From positions 7,791 through 71,790 of the forward strand of contig CAJULD010000012.1 of the NCBI GenBank assembly GCA_910587505.1: a stretch of 64,000 nucleotides of DNA. Direction: 5' to 3'. The notes under the pieces are model-generated. The model searched no databases. It had not been told where the DNA came from and saw only the letters and a program-made list of their open reading frames with translations. The position numbers were made by a program, and so were the translations under genes. Shown here piece by piece: positions 15,225 to 22,603 of this stretch. The DNA comes from an uncultured Oscillospiraceae bacterium (lineage in GTDB: Bacteria > Bacillota > Clostridia > Oscillospirales > Oscillospiraceae). Every line of letters begins with the position of its first letter. Position 1 is the first letter of the stretch.

Positions 15225-15252
15225 TTGACATAGGAGGCCGGTGTTGTATAGT
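15225..15252 (+). promoter_or_regulatory. Element promoter family, copy 6
   Basis: TTGACA, a 16-bp spacer TAGGAGGCCGGTGTTG, then TATAGT. A TCATCGAAAACA-type block 55 bp upstream also occurs near copy 4 (8067) and near the promoter at 24455. Dyad copy 3 lies 12 bp downstream. Confidence 0.85.
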
Positions 15253-15264
15253 AAAGTTACGATA

Positions 15265-15285
15265 ACTTTACCAATCGGTAACAGT
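15265..15285. repeat. GTTACC-N4-GGTAAC dyad, copy 3
   Basis: ACTTTACC-AATC-GGTAACAGT forms 8-bp arms with one T-C mismatch, placed in the leader of promoter copy 6. Its AATC loop is identical to copies 2 and 5. Confidence 0.75.
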
Positions 15286-15328
15286 CGGGAAAGAGCTGGA
15301 AACCCAATACAGAACAGGAGGGCACCAA

Positions 15329-15532
15329 GTGGGAGAAAAAGAATTTTTGCAGTATATCTTCGACAACTTTGATGTGGCGGGCGAGTTCACCAGGATGCTC
15401 GTCAACGCCATCGGCTACGCTCAGGGGTTTGAAGATCCCGAAGAGGGACTGGATTTCCTCTGCGATATGCTCGACGGAACCATCGGCATCAGGCAGGACG
15501 AGATCCGGCAGTTGAAACTGGGGGAGGAGTAG
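15329..15532 (+). CDS. Small conserved element protein (GTG start)
   Basis: AGGAGGGCACCAA precedes GTG 15329. The 67-residue acidic product (GEKEFLQYIFDNFDVAGEFTRMLVNAIGYA...DFLCDMLDGTIGI) follows a small helical family I know from clostridial elements. Function is unknown. Confidence 0.8.
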   Translation: MGEKEFLQYIFDNFDVAGEFTRMLVNAIGYAQGFEDPEEGLDFLCDMLDGTIGIRQDEIRQLKLGEE

Positions 15533-15534
15533 AG

Positions 15535-15768
15535 ATGTAGCGAGAGTGGAAGCTGGGGGTAGACCTCAGCACCCAGGACGGCCTTCTCGACGGGCTGACC
15601 TTCGACGACCTCATCTTGGCCGTCCATTGCAACTGCCGGACAGTGACGCCGGCCGGGGTTCGGAAGCAGTTCAGGGAGATGCTGGAAGGCAGGCTCCAGG
15701 ACACGAACTTCCTGATGGAGAATAACATGGATGCCATCATGGCCGCCGCAATGAAAGGGCGAGAGTAA
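15535..15768 (+). pseudogene. Small conserved gene with an amber stop at codon 2
   Basis: GGGGGAGGAGTAG precedes ATG 15535, but the next codon is TAG (15538-15540). The frame then stays open for 75 codons to TAA 15768. It reads REWKLGVDLSTQDGLLDGLTF, VHCNCRTVTPAGVRKQF and NMDAIMAAAMKGRE, which looks like a normal small element protein. A single base change at codon 2 (for example from TAC) would restore it. It fills the space between two well-supported genes exactly, so it was a gene until recently. A sequencing error or rare amber read-through are alternatives. Confidence 0.7.
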
Positions 15769-15769
15769 T

Positions 15770-16018
15770 ATGGAGCAATACATCCAGCTCACCCTGTTTG
15801 ACACGGATACAGAAGATGATGAAGATGGAGAAGGATTTCTTTATAGCGAGAGTCTGCTGAGAAACGATATTTTCGCTGTGGAGAAAAACGTTCACGGGGC
15901 TTGGGCGATTTATGGGTCGATAGGCGTTCACCTGTATTATTTTCGTACGAAACGAGAAGCGATTAGAATGTACCTCCAAGAGTGCAAAAACACCGAGTTC
16001 TTTGAAAGGAAGACATAA
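15770..16018 (+). CDS. Small hypothetical protein
   Basis: An 82-residue protein starting at ATG 15770, 1 nt after the preceding stop. The N-terminus MEQYIQLTLFDTDTEDDEDGEG resembles the start of the 5131 protein (LRLNLFDNDT). The middle is a beta hairpin (WAIYGSIGVHLYYFRTKREAI). Function is unknown. Confidence 0.75.
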   Translation: MEQYIQLTLFDTDTEDDEDGEGFLYSESLLRNDIFAVEKNVHGAWAIYGSIGVHLYYFRTKREAIRMYLQECKNTEFFERKT

Positions 16019-16021
16019 GAC

Positions 16022-16195
16022 ATGATATGCAATCCTGATTTGTGCCCGTATTGCCAGTACATCGGCGAAGGAGATAGCTGGTGCGATAAGATCGGTGAAA
16101 TCGTTCTGGATGACTGGGGGCCGACAGAAGAATTTATGGGGCCTGGATGCCCGTACCGGGCAAAAAGAAAGAAGCGGAGGCGGAGAAAGAAATGA
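16022..16195 (+). CDS. Small Cys-rich protein with basic tail (57 aa)
   Basis: ATG 16022 follows GAAAGGAAG. The product has CNPDLCPYCQY, WCDK and a GCPYRAKRKK ending in a nine-residue Lys/Arg run. The Cys set suggests zinc binding and the tail suggests nucleic-acid binding. It overlaps the next gene by ATGA. Confidence 0.75.
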   Translation: MICNPDLCPYCQYIGEGDSWCDKIGEIVLDDWGPTEEFMGPGCPYRAKRKKRRRRKK

Positions 16196-16542
16196 GCAAG
16201 AGGAAGCTGCGACCCGGCCCGCACATCATGTCCATAGACGAGGTAGCGAGCCAGGAGTTCATTTTCTTCCACGGGAAGGTGTACCACCGGGGATGGTTTT
16301 GTTCTTGGCCGCTCAAGATGCTCAGAAACTGCGTAGGGCCGGCTGGCTGCATCCGGTATGCGATGCCGGTGGAAGAGACCCGGTTCTCCGACGAGGACAT
16401 CCTGATGGCGGCTAAAAGGATCCACGGAAACACCAGCCGGGCCGCCATGGAACACGCAATGATGATCCTGAACGTGTGGGATACCGGCGCCTTGAACGCT
16501 GAGGGCGTGGTCGACCGATACGAAGATGCGGCGCTGCGCTGA
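16192..16542 (+). CDS. Hypothetical protein
   Basis: A 116-residue protein starting MSKRKLRPGPHIMSIDEVASQEF at ATG 16192. It has a beta-like core (EFIFFHGKVYHRGWFCSW) and a helical end (DEDILMAAKRIHGNTSRAAMEHAMMILNVWDTG). No family is recognised. Confidence 0.75.
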   Translation: MSKRKLRPGPHIMSIDEVASQEFIFFHGKVYHRGWFCSWPLKMLRNCVGPAGCIRYAMPVEETRFSDEDILMAAKRIHGNTSRAAMEHAMMILNVWDTGALNAEGVVDRYEDAALR

Positions 16543-16554
16543 GGAGGGAGCGAA

Positions 16555-16962
16555 ATGGATCCTGTTATCATTTTGGAACTGAACCACTTCGCCAATCTGT
16601 GTGGCCACTTCTACAACGCCGGGTATCATGATTTCTCCCTGCCGAATTGCAACAACGGGTACAACTGCAACCGCCCCGATCAGGAGGAAGGAACTGAAGT
16701 TGGCGACCGGTTCATCAAATCATGTTACGGCTGGAGTTGCCCGCTTGGGTATCCTCCCGATAAGCATGATCTCAAGAAATACGGGGTCATCGAAGACGAA
16801 AGTGAGGGCGAGGAAGGTGATGAGGAGGCTGACCTTGACTACATCATCGTATCCGACCCCGAAACCGTCCGACGGCTCCGGGAGATGGGGGTCACCGGGC
16901 TGGCAACCAGAACGATGGAAGAAGCGGAGGCGTGGGAGGCAAAGCATGGACAGGAAATTTGA
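16555..16962 (+). CDS. Acidic hypothetical protein
   Basis: AGGAGGGAGCGAA precedes ATG 16555. The 135-residue product has a Cys- and Asn-rich N-terminal half (NCNNGYNCNRPDQEEG, SCYGWSCPLGYPP), an acidic linker (EDESEGEEGDEEADLD) and a C-terminal IIVSDPETVRRLREMG helix. Function is unknown. Confidence 0.75.
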   Translation: MDPVIILELNHFANLCGHFYNAGYHDFSLPNCNNGYNCNRPDQEEGTEVGDRFIKSCYGWSCPLGYPPDKHDLKKYGVIEDESEGEEGDEEADLDYIIVSDPETVRRLREMGVTGLATRTMEEAEAWEAKHGQEI

Positions 16963-17356
16963 GTTGGGGCAGAAAGTGATCTGCTCGGCATACGTCAAGA
17001 AAACCAAGAACCACTACGAAACGTCGGAAGATAGGGATGACTGCGATTTTTGGGCCGACGGTTCTGATGAAGGGGTGGCGGTGGAGGATTTTCACATCTG
17101 CGACAAGTTCGTGAGAGTACCCAAACCGTTCAAGGGCATATACGTTGGGACAACGGTTTTGACCACAAAAATCCTGGCAGAATACGATGAGCCGCCATAC
17201 GGGAGGCCGGGCTTCTATTTCAGCAGCGAGGAACCGAGGCCGTTTGCGGTGGTGTACTACGCAGACAACAGGAAACGCCTCGTCCCGATGGATGCGATTT
17301 GGTCTCTTGAAGAGGCAGCGACAATAGAGGGGGGTGGTCTGGATGGAATGGAATAA
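16946..17356 (+). CDS. Hypothetical protein
   Basis: ATG 16946 lies within the previous gene. The 136-residue protein reads as a beta-rich domain (FELGQKVICSAYVKKTKNHYE, FKGIYVGTTVLTTKILAEYD, PFAVVYYADNRKRLVPMDAIWSL), perhaps a small SH3-like fold. No family is recognised. Confidence 0.75.
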   Translation: MDRKFELGQKVICSAYVKKTKNHYETSEDRDDCDFWADGSDEGVAVEDFHICDKFVRVPKPFKGIYVGTTVLTTKILAEYDEPPYGRPGFYFSSEEPRPFAVVYYADNRKRLVPMDAIWSLEEAATIEGGGLDGME

Positions 17357-17492
17357 GCCACTGGAGGAATGGACGCTCAAGGAGTGCAAGGAACTCTGTG
17401 AAATCACGATGGACTGCCCGAACTGCCCGCTTGCAAGTTTGTGCGGAGATCATGGGTTCGGCATCCCGGAGGGATGGCAGATAGGAGGGTGA
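17343..17492 (+). CDS. Very small Cys-containing protein (49 aa)
   Basis: ATG 17343 lies 14 nt before the end of the previous gene. The product carries CKELCEITMDCPNCPLASLC, six Cys in a short span, so zinc or iron binding is likely. It is tightly packed between genes on the same strand. Confidence 0.65.
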   Translation: MEWNKPLEEWTLKECKELCEITMDCPNCPLASLCGDHGFGIPEGWQIGG

Positions 17493-17497
17493 GAGAT

Positions 17498-17842
17498 ATG
17501 GCAAGGGGCCGACAGCAAAAGTGGGTATGTCTCGACTGCAAGGCGGGGTTCTCCGTCCAAGGGGCTGCTCCGAAAATTTGCTGTTTCTGCGGCTCCGGCA
17601 ATATCGGAAGGGCGCCGAGCGTTGAGCTGGCAAAGAACTTCGCAAAGAAAAGGACTGAGCTGGAGAAGGTGTGCGAGAAGCTGAACCCTGTCTATGCGGA
17701 GTTCCAGGGGCTGAAGCAGAAGCGTGACGCCATCATGGCATACTGGAAGCAGCAACAACGCCGGGGGTTCATCACCAAGGAGGAATACGACGCCTTGGAC
17801 GGTCTGTTTGAAGGAGCGAAAGGCCACGAGGAGGCCGAATAG
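17498..17842 (+). CDS. Zinc-ribbon protein
   Basis: AGGAGGGTGAGAG precedes ATG 17498. The 114-residue product has an N-terminal ribbon (WVCLDCKAGF...KICCFCGSGNIG), then a long charged helix (SVELAKNFAKKRTELEKVCEKLNPVYAEFQGLKQKRDAI). A ribbon plus coiled coil suggests a DNA- or RNA-binding adaptor. Function is unknown. Confidence 0.8.
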   Translation: MARGRQQKWVCLDCKAGFSVQGAAPKICCFCGSGNIGRAPSVELAKNFAKKRTELEKVCEKLNPVYAEFQGLKQKRDAIMAYWKQQQRRGFITKEEYDALDGLFEGAKGHEEAE

Positions 17843-17852
17843 ACGCCGAAGA

Positions 17853-17931
17853 CCCGTTTCCAGCGTTTCCTACGGATCGTAGCAATACCTACATCATTCG
17901 GATACGCTCCAGCGGTTTTAGGCGGGTTTTA
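17853..17931 (+). repeat. Intergenic repeat, copy B (about 80 bp)
   Basis: This matches 1815-1893: TTTCCAGC, TACGG, AGCAA and the block CTCCAGCGGTTTTAGGCGGG. It is preceded by GACGCCGAAGACCCG, which also occurs at 7963-7976. It lies between the gene ending at 17842 and dyad copy 4. Confidence 0.65.
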
Positions 17932-17938
17932 GGTTGGC

Positions 17939-17954
17939 GTTACCAATTGGAAAC
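17939..17954. repeat. GTTACC-N4-GGTAAC dyad, copy 4 (diverged)
   Basis: GTTACC-AATT-GGAAAC keeps five of six pairs. It sits 32 bp before the start at 17987. No member of the seven-copy promoter family was found here. Confidence 0.55.
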
Positions 17955-17986
17955 ACATGATAAAGATTTTGAAAGGAGACTTGAAC

Positions 17987-18148
17987 ATGAAAAAGATGGA
18001 GCTTTGCGGAGCCTGTGCGGCGATGCTGCGGGAGCAGGCTGAGGTCAAGAAGGTCGGCGGAGGTGTCGACAACAAGGTGACCCGCTCCAAGTGCGGCCGC
18101 CGCCGGTACGGGGCCACCTATGAGGTCGGAAAGAAGAAGAACGGGTGA
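17987..18148 (+). CDS. Small zinc-binding-like protein (53 aa)
   Basis: GAAAGGAGACTTGAAC gives ideal spacing to ATG 17987; an in-frame ATG at 17957 lacks a site. The product (MKKMELCGACAAMLREQ...VGGGVDNKVTRSKCGRRRYGATYEV) matches a small family of clostridial elements in which CxxC and CxxC/GRRRYG form a probable zinc knuckle. Here the second pair is reduced to one Cys. Confidence 0.75.
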   Translation: MKKMELCGACAAMLREQAEVKKVGGGVDNKVTRSKCGRRRYGATYEVGKKKNG

Positions 18149-18152
18149 GGCC

Positions 18153-18746
18153 ATGCGGACGGACTTCGTTTTCATGTGGGAGGAACCGGATGGAGATAGG
18201 CGCTGGGAGGCCGTGGCAGAAAATCAATATGCCGGGTTTCTGGAGCAACTCCTGAACAGCGGTGTCCATCCGGCGACGGTCATGGTAGGCTACGCACCGA
18301 TACTTTTCCATTGGGTATGGAAGAAGTTTCACAAAGGGCTTTCTGACGTGTATTTCCAGAAAATAAATGATGAGATTTACGGGACTGAACCGGTGGAGGA
18401 AAGCAAGCATAAACCTGTCGATGTCCCGCTCGAAAAAAGGGAGGAGACGAAATACGGGTGGATCGCACCAGATGGGCGGTTCTTCGGATGCGACTATGGG
18501 GGCCACTCATACCTTGCCGGCGAGATAGTCGGAGAAATCCAGTATGTGCGAGACCCGGAACGGCATCTGGAGGATCTCGGATGGCTGAAGGTTTTCAGCG
18601 GCAGTGGGACAGGACGCCGGTATTCGGTCGGGATGGGCGAAGGAAAGTGCATCACAGACGAGCAATTAAAGACCCTGGAGCAGATGGGTCTTGGTGAAGC
18701 ATATGGCGTCTCGGGGTATCTGTGGAAGAGAGGAGAGAGAAAATGA
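18153..18746 (+). CDS. Conserved element protein of unknown function
   Basis: The 197-residue protein starts at ATG 18153. Its C-terminal two-thirds has the recurring pattern KYGWIAPDGRFFGCDYGGHSYLAGEIVGEI, LEDLGWLKVFSGSGTGRRYSVGMG and ITDEQLKTLEQMGLG, which I know from many clostridial element proteins. I know no activity for it. It overlaps the next gene by ATGA. Confidence 0.85.
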   Translation: MRTDFVFMWEEPDGDRRWEAVAENQYAGFLEQLLNSGVHPATVMVGYAPILFHWVWKKFHKGLSDVYFQKINDEIYGTEPVEESKHKPVDVPLEKREETKYGWIAPDGRFFGCDYGGHSYLAGEIVGEIQYVRDPERHLEDLGWLKVFSGSGTGRRYSVGMGEGKCITDEQLKTLEQMGLGEAYGVSGYLWKRGERK

Positions 18747-19162
18747 GAAGAGACAAAGACTGCCCGTATAAGAAGCATTGTCATGACGCACCTGGATGCT
18801 GCCCAGAGTGCGACTGGCATCTGGCCTTCGAGAAGTTCAGAAACAGGATTGCCCGGCTGGAGACCCGCTTGAGCCGGACGAAAGCGGAACTGGATGTGTA
18901 CCGGGGCATCGAAGGATGCCGATACAGGGAGATGACCGACGCTGAACTCCGGGGGAGATGCCTCACCCTCCCGGAGCATAGTTCTGCCGCCCTTGCGGCC
19001 TTCCGCCAGTTGTTCAAAGACTTTGCCCTTACGCTCTGTATGGAGGGGCCGGGGCAGGAAGTCCTTGACATCTGCCTGTCCATATCTGACTTTTTGGAGA
19101 AAGCAGAGAAGGCTGCCGTAGTGCAGGAGGCGGAAAAGAAAAAAGGAGTGATGAAGCGTTGA
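18743..19162 (+). CDS. Coiled-coil hypothetical protein with N-terminal Cys/His cluster
   Basis: AGGAGAGAGAAA precedes ATG 18743. The 139-residue product starts with KDCPYKKHCHDAPGCCPECDW (a likely metal site). It then has a charged helix (FRNRIARLETRLSRTKAELDVYRG) and a C-terminal helical domain. The stop overlaps the start of the methyltransferase gene. Confidence 0.75.
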   Translation: MRRDKDCPYKKHCHDAPGCCPECDWHLAFEKFRNRIARLETRLSRTKAELDVYRGIEGCRYREMTDAELRGRCLTLPEHSSAALAAFRQLFKDFALTLCMEGPGQEVLDICLSISDFLEKAEKAAVVQEAEKKKGVMKR

Positions 19163-21105
19163 GAAGGAAACCGATAGCTGTGTTCGACAGGGGGCAGGTC
19201 AACCTCCTGGATGAGATTATCGTCGACAACTTCGCCGGCGGTGGCGGGGCCTCGACAGGGATGGAGTTGGCGACGGGCCGGACGGTCGAAATCGCCATCA
19301 ACCACGACCCGGATGCGATCCTGATACACCGCACCAACCATCCGCATACCAGGCACTTCCGGGCAAGCGTGTGGGACATCGACCCGAGAGAGGTGTGCGC
19401 CGGCCGGCCGGTTGGGCTGGCGTGGTTTTCGCCGGACTGCAAACACTTTTCCAAAGCGAAGGGAGGCAAACCGGTGGATAAGAACATCCGGGGCCTCGCC
19501 TGGATCACGCTGCGTTGGGCTGGGACGGTAAGGCCGAGGGTCATCATCCTGGAAAACGTCGAGGAGTTTCAGACCTGGGGGCCGGTGCGGCACGGACGCC
19601 CGGTGAAGAAAAAATCCGGCGAGACCTTCCAGAAGTTCATCGGCCAGCTCAAGGATCTGGGCTACGACGTGGAGTGGAAGGAGCTGGTGGCAGCCGACTT
19701 CGGGGCACCCACCACCCGCAAGCGGTTCTTCTTGGTGGCCCGGTGCGACGGTAGGCCCGTCGTCTGGCCGCAGCCGACCCATGCCCCGAGATACAGCGAG
19801 GAAGCCAAGAGTGGAAAGCTCAAGCCGTGGGTCAGCGCCGCCGAAATCATCGACTGGTCGCTCCCGTGTCCGTCTATCTTCGACAGCAAAGCGCAGATCA
19901 AGGAGAAGTATGGTATCACGGCTGTGCGCCCGCTGGCGGAAAAGACGATGCGCCGGGCCATCCGGGGCGTGGATCAGTTCACCATCAAGAGCAGGGAGCC
20001 GTTCTTGCTCATGGTGAACCACAGGGAAGATGGAAGGGACAGGACGCTCCCGGCGCTGGCACCGCTCCCAACAGTGACGGCAACGCATGGGCTTGGCGTC
20101 GCAGAACCCGTCATTGCACCGGTGCAGGTATCCAACACAACGAACTCGGTAGGAACCCCGGCAGATATGCCCGTACATACGGTGACCACGGCTGGGAACC
20201 AAATGCTGGTATGTCCGGCTTTGACTGCGATAGGGCAGACCGGAGGCGGTGACAGGGTAAGGGACATCCGGGAGCCGGCGCATACGACGGTGTCGAAGGC
20301 CGAAGACTGCGTGATTGGAGCCAGTCTCATCCAGTACCACACGGAGCAATCTGAACGGGTGAGAGGGCAGACCATCCACGACCCGATCATGACCATCGAC
20401 GCCGCAAACCGGTATGGGCTGGTAGGAGCCTCCCTTACGAAGTATTATGGGAGCAACGAGTGCGGGCAGGATGTGAAAGGGCCGCTCCACACGATCACGG
20501 CGAAGGACAGGGAGGGGGTGATGGCCGCCAACCTGACGAAGTTCTACGGCGGGGTGGTGGGCGCACCGGTAACTGAACCGACGCCGACCATCACGGCCAT
20601 TGACCACAACGCTGTGACCGTGGCCCACATGATGGAGATGTACGGGACGAGTATTGGGAGAGGGGTGGATGACCCTGCGGGAACGGTAACGGCCGGCGGC
20701 GCCCACCACGCTATTATCGCAACGTCTGTCGTGCCGGCGGGAGTTGATGCAAACCTCGGGCACTGGCCGGAGGTACGGAGCCTCTTGAACAAATACTGCG
20801 GCTATGACCTGAAAGATGACGAACTCCTCCTGCTCCAGATCGAAGGTGGGTGGTGGTTCATTCAGGACATCGGCCTGCGGATGCTGACGCCGAGAGAGCT
20901 GTACGCCGCCAACGGCTTCCCGCCCGACTACATCATAGACCACGACTTCACCGGGAAGGAGTACGGGAAGTCGAAGCAGGTGGCTCGCTGCGGAAACGCC
21001 GTGCCGCCCCCGTTCGCTACGGCACTTGTCAGGGCAAACCTGCCAGAGTGGTGCAGCAAGAAGATTACAACGATGGAGGAGTTCGAGAGGGAGGTGGCGG
21101 TATGA
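19159..21105 (+). CDS. C5-cytosine DNA methyltransferase with repeated recognition region
   Basis: The 648-residue protein begins at TTG 19159, overlapping the previous TGA, with AAAGGAGTG upstream. It contains motif I (FAGGGGASTGMELA, about 25-38), a catalytic-loop equivalent SPDCKHFS (Cys94, in PDC rather than PPC), ENVEEF (132-137), and FGAPTTRKRFFLVA (about 180-193). Near the C-terminus are ANGFPPDYI and RCGNAVPPPFATALV (motifs IX and X). Between about 290 and 560 are seven units of roughly 35 residues built on (D/E)P..T(I/V)TA. The enzyme would methylate element or host DNA; its sequence target is unknown. It is part of an operon with an adenine methyltransferase. Confidence 0.9.
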   Translation: MRRKPIAVFDRGQVNLLDEIIVDNFAGGGGASTGMELATGRTVEIAINHDPDAILIHRTNHPHTRHFRASVWDIDPREVCAGRPVGLAWFSPDCKHFSKAKGGKPVDKNIRGLAWITLRWAGTVRPRVIILENVEEFQTWGPVRHGRPVKKKSGETFQKFIGQLKDLGYDVEWKELVAADFGAPTTRKRFFLVARCDGRPVVWPQPTHAPRYSEEAKSGKLKPWVSAAEIIDWSLPCPSIFDSKAQIKEKYGITAVRPLAEKTMRRAIRGVDQFTIKSREPFLLMVNHREDGRDRTLPALAPLPTVTATHGLGVAEPVIAPVQVSNTTNSVGTPADMPVHTVTTAGNQMLVCPALTAIGQTGGGDRVRDIREPAHTTVSKAEDCVIGASLIQYHTEQSERVRGQTIHDPIMTIDAANRYGLVGASLTKYYGSNECGQDVKGPLHTITAKDREGVMAANLTKFYGGVVGAPVTEPTPTITAIDHNAVTVAHMMEMYGTSIGRGVDDPAGTVTAGGAHHAIIATSVVPAGVDANLGHWPEVRSLLNKYCGYDLKDDELLLLQIEGGWWFIQDIGLRMLTPRELYAANGFPPDYIIDHDFTGKEYGKSKQVARCGNAVPPPFATALVRANLPEWCSKKITTMEEFEREVAV

Positions 21106-21680
21106 TACCGTTCCCGGAAAAACGGTACAGCGTCATTTACGCAGATCCGCCGTGGGCTTATGTGCAAAACGGAGGCCCGAAGGGGAAGAGAGGAATGGCG
21201 AGCGCCCACTACGAAACGATGAGCGTAGATGATATATGCAATTTGCCGGTAAGAAAAATCACCGGGGGGGGGGGCTGTTCTCTTTCTTTGGGCAACATTC
21301 CCAAACATAGCCGAGGCTCTGAGAGTCATGCAAGCATGGGGGTTCGCCTATAAGACGGCAGCGTTTGTATGGGTGAAGAAAAATCGGAAGAGTGGGACTA
21401 ACTTTTGGGGAATGGGGCAGTACACAAGGGCAAACGCAGAAGTGTGCTTGATTGGAATTTCAAAGGGGTTCAAGGCAGGGGAGAAGATCAAAAGCCACCG
21501 AGTTCACCAGATAGTCGAGGCCCCGTTTGACGGACACAGCAAAAACCAGACATAGTGCGGGAGAGAATTGTAGAGTTGATGGGAAATGTCCCACGAATTG
21601 AATTGTTCGCAAGGGATAGAGTTCCTGGATGGGACGCCTGGGGAGACGAGCTGCCGGAGAAACCGGTGCCATCTGACTGA
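21102..21680 (+). pseudogene. MT-A70-family adenine methyltransferase, broken by two homopolymer indels
   Basis: ATG 21102 overlaps the previous stop. The first frame encodes YSVIYADPPWAYV with the DPPW motif of N6-adenine methyltransferases. It then meets a run of eleven G (21264-21274) and goes out of frame, ending at 21353. Downstream the expected protein continues in a second frame (AVLFLWATFPNIAEALRVMQ through HRVHQIVEAPFDGHS, to 21555). It resumes in a third frame after five A at 21541-21545 (DIVRERIVELMGNVPRIELF, to TGA 21680). Ten G and six A would give one intact protein of about 190 residues. Phase variation at the G tract, decay, or assembly error all remain possible. Confidence 0.8.
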
Positions 21681-21717
21681 TTGTGAGGGATGGATTAGAA
21701 AGGAGGCGAACACCTGA

Positions 21718-21879
21718 ATGGATGAAATCGAAAAGGCAAAAGCGGCAATCCAAGAAGCTATGCTCCAAGACCCAGTCATCCACAACGGGATGCCGTTCTA
21801 TCTGGTGATAGGGCCAGCCCTGGAGACATCCCTGAAGGTTCTGAAAAAAGAAAAGGAGAGGGCAAAAGATGAAAATTGA
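21718..21879 (+). CDS. Very small helical protein (53 aa)
   Basis: AAAGGAGGCG precedes ATG 21718. The helical product (MDEIEKAKAAIQEAMLQD...LKVLKKEKERAKDEN) overlaps the next gene by 11 nt. No family is recognised. Confidence 0.65.
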   Translation: MDEIEKAKAAIQEAMLQDPVIHNGMPFYLVIGPALETSLKVLKKEKERAKDEN

Positions 21880-22342
21880 ACCGAACGACGATATGGGAGG
21901 GGCAGTCCTGAACTGCGCAGTAAGATACTCCCTCGGCCGGGCATCCTATATGCCTGGCCTGGTCATGGATGAGATCCGGCCCATGCTGGCCGGCCTGACA
22001 GCAAAAACACTCTCCTGCATGGAGCGGGACATCCGGGAATGGATGGCGGATGCCGGAAACCAGAAGAACCCATACTGGGAGGAGTGGGGCGGTTTCCTGA
22101 AGCTCATCAGGGAACAGCTCGAAAAGCAGAAGAACGCCGCAACACCCGGAGAGGATGACCGGATCGACTTCATGATTTTCTCCAAACGGATGGCGCTTGC
22201 CAAGGCGTTTGAGAAATGGGCGGATGAAAATGGGGTCGCAAAGACGCCGGCCAGCGTAGTCACGTTCCTGTATGGCTACGGGGTGCTTGACGTACAGGCC
22301 GCCTTCCGCATCATTGAACAGCATGGCGAAGACGAAGGATGA
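21869..22342 (+). CDS. Conserved phage-type protein
   Basis: AAGGAGAGGG precedes ATG 21869. The 157-residue product has the block AVLNCAVRYSLGRASYMPGLVMDEIRPML, common in phage and element proteins of Bacillota (often ALRYALGRxSYxPxxV). A C-terminal segment (ASVVTFLYGYGVLDVQAAFRIIE) follows. No function is known to me. Confidence 0.8.
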   Translation: MKIEPNDDMGGAVLNCAVRYSLGRASYMPGLVMDEIRPMLAGLTAKTLSCMERDIREWMADAGNQKNPYWEEWGGFLKLIREQLEKQKNAATPGEDDRIDFMIFSKRMALAKAFEKWADENGVAKTPASVVTFLYGYGVLDVQAAFRIIEQHGEDEG

Positions 22343-22544
22343 TGGGCCGGTTGATTTCTGGTGGCCGGAGGTTGGGAGCCTGAAGGTTATACCGCTCGGG
22401 GAACGAAAGGTGTCTCTCCGGTTCATGCCCTCCGAGAAGGCGATTGCAGAAGGTCTGCTGGTGGCCTCTGAGGCCGCAGGGAGACACGATAAAGCCGGTG
22501 AAGGTAAACGTACCCAGGCAAATAGAAAAGGGCGTTCTGAATGA
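22323..22544 (+). CDS. Small hypothetical protein
   Basis: ATG 22323 lies within the end of the previous gene without a clear ribosome site. The 73-residue product (MAKTKDDGPVDFWWPEVGSLKVIPLGERKVSLRFMPSEKAIAEG...) reads as a plausible beta/alpha unit with a basic tail. It is the last gene before the terminator at 22559. Its existence is less certain than that of its neighbours. Confidence 0.55.
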   Translation: MAKTKDDGPVDFWWPEVGSLKVIPLGERKVSLRFMPSEKAIAEGLLVASEAAGRHDKAGEGKRTQANRKGRSE

Positions 22545-22558
22545 TATATGGAAATTCT

Positions 22559-22592
22559 GGACGCGCTTGCAGGGGCAGGCGTGTCCTTTTTT
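22559..22592 (+). terminator. Strong terminator before rtcB
   Basis: GGACGCGCTTGC (22559-22570) pairs fully with GCAGGCGTGTCC (22575-22586), including two G-T pairs, and is followed by six T. It ends the 15329-22544 gene group. Confidence 0.9.
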
Positions 22593-22603
22593 CCGTAAAA
22601 CCA

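Noticed and set aside
1815..17931. Intergenic repeats as integron attC sites or CRISPR remnants
   Set aside because: There is no integrase, no characteristic core sites, only two copies and no repeat-spacer array.
18781..20943. A leftward open frame of about 720 codons opposite the cytosine methyltransferase
   Set aside because: It mirrors the codon pattern of a well-supported gene, shows no domain, and arises from high GC at third positions.
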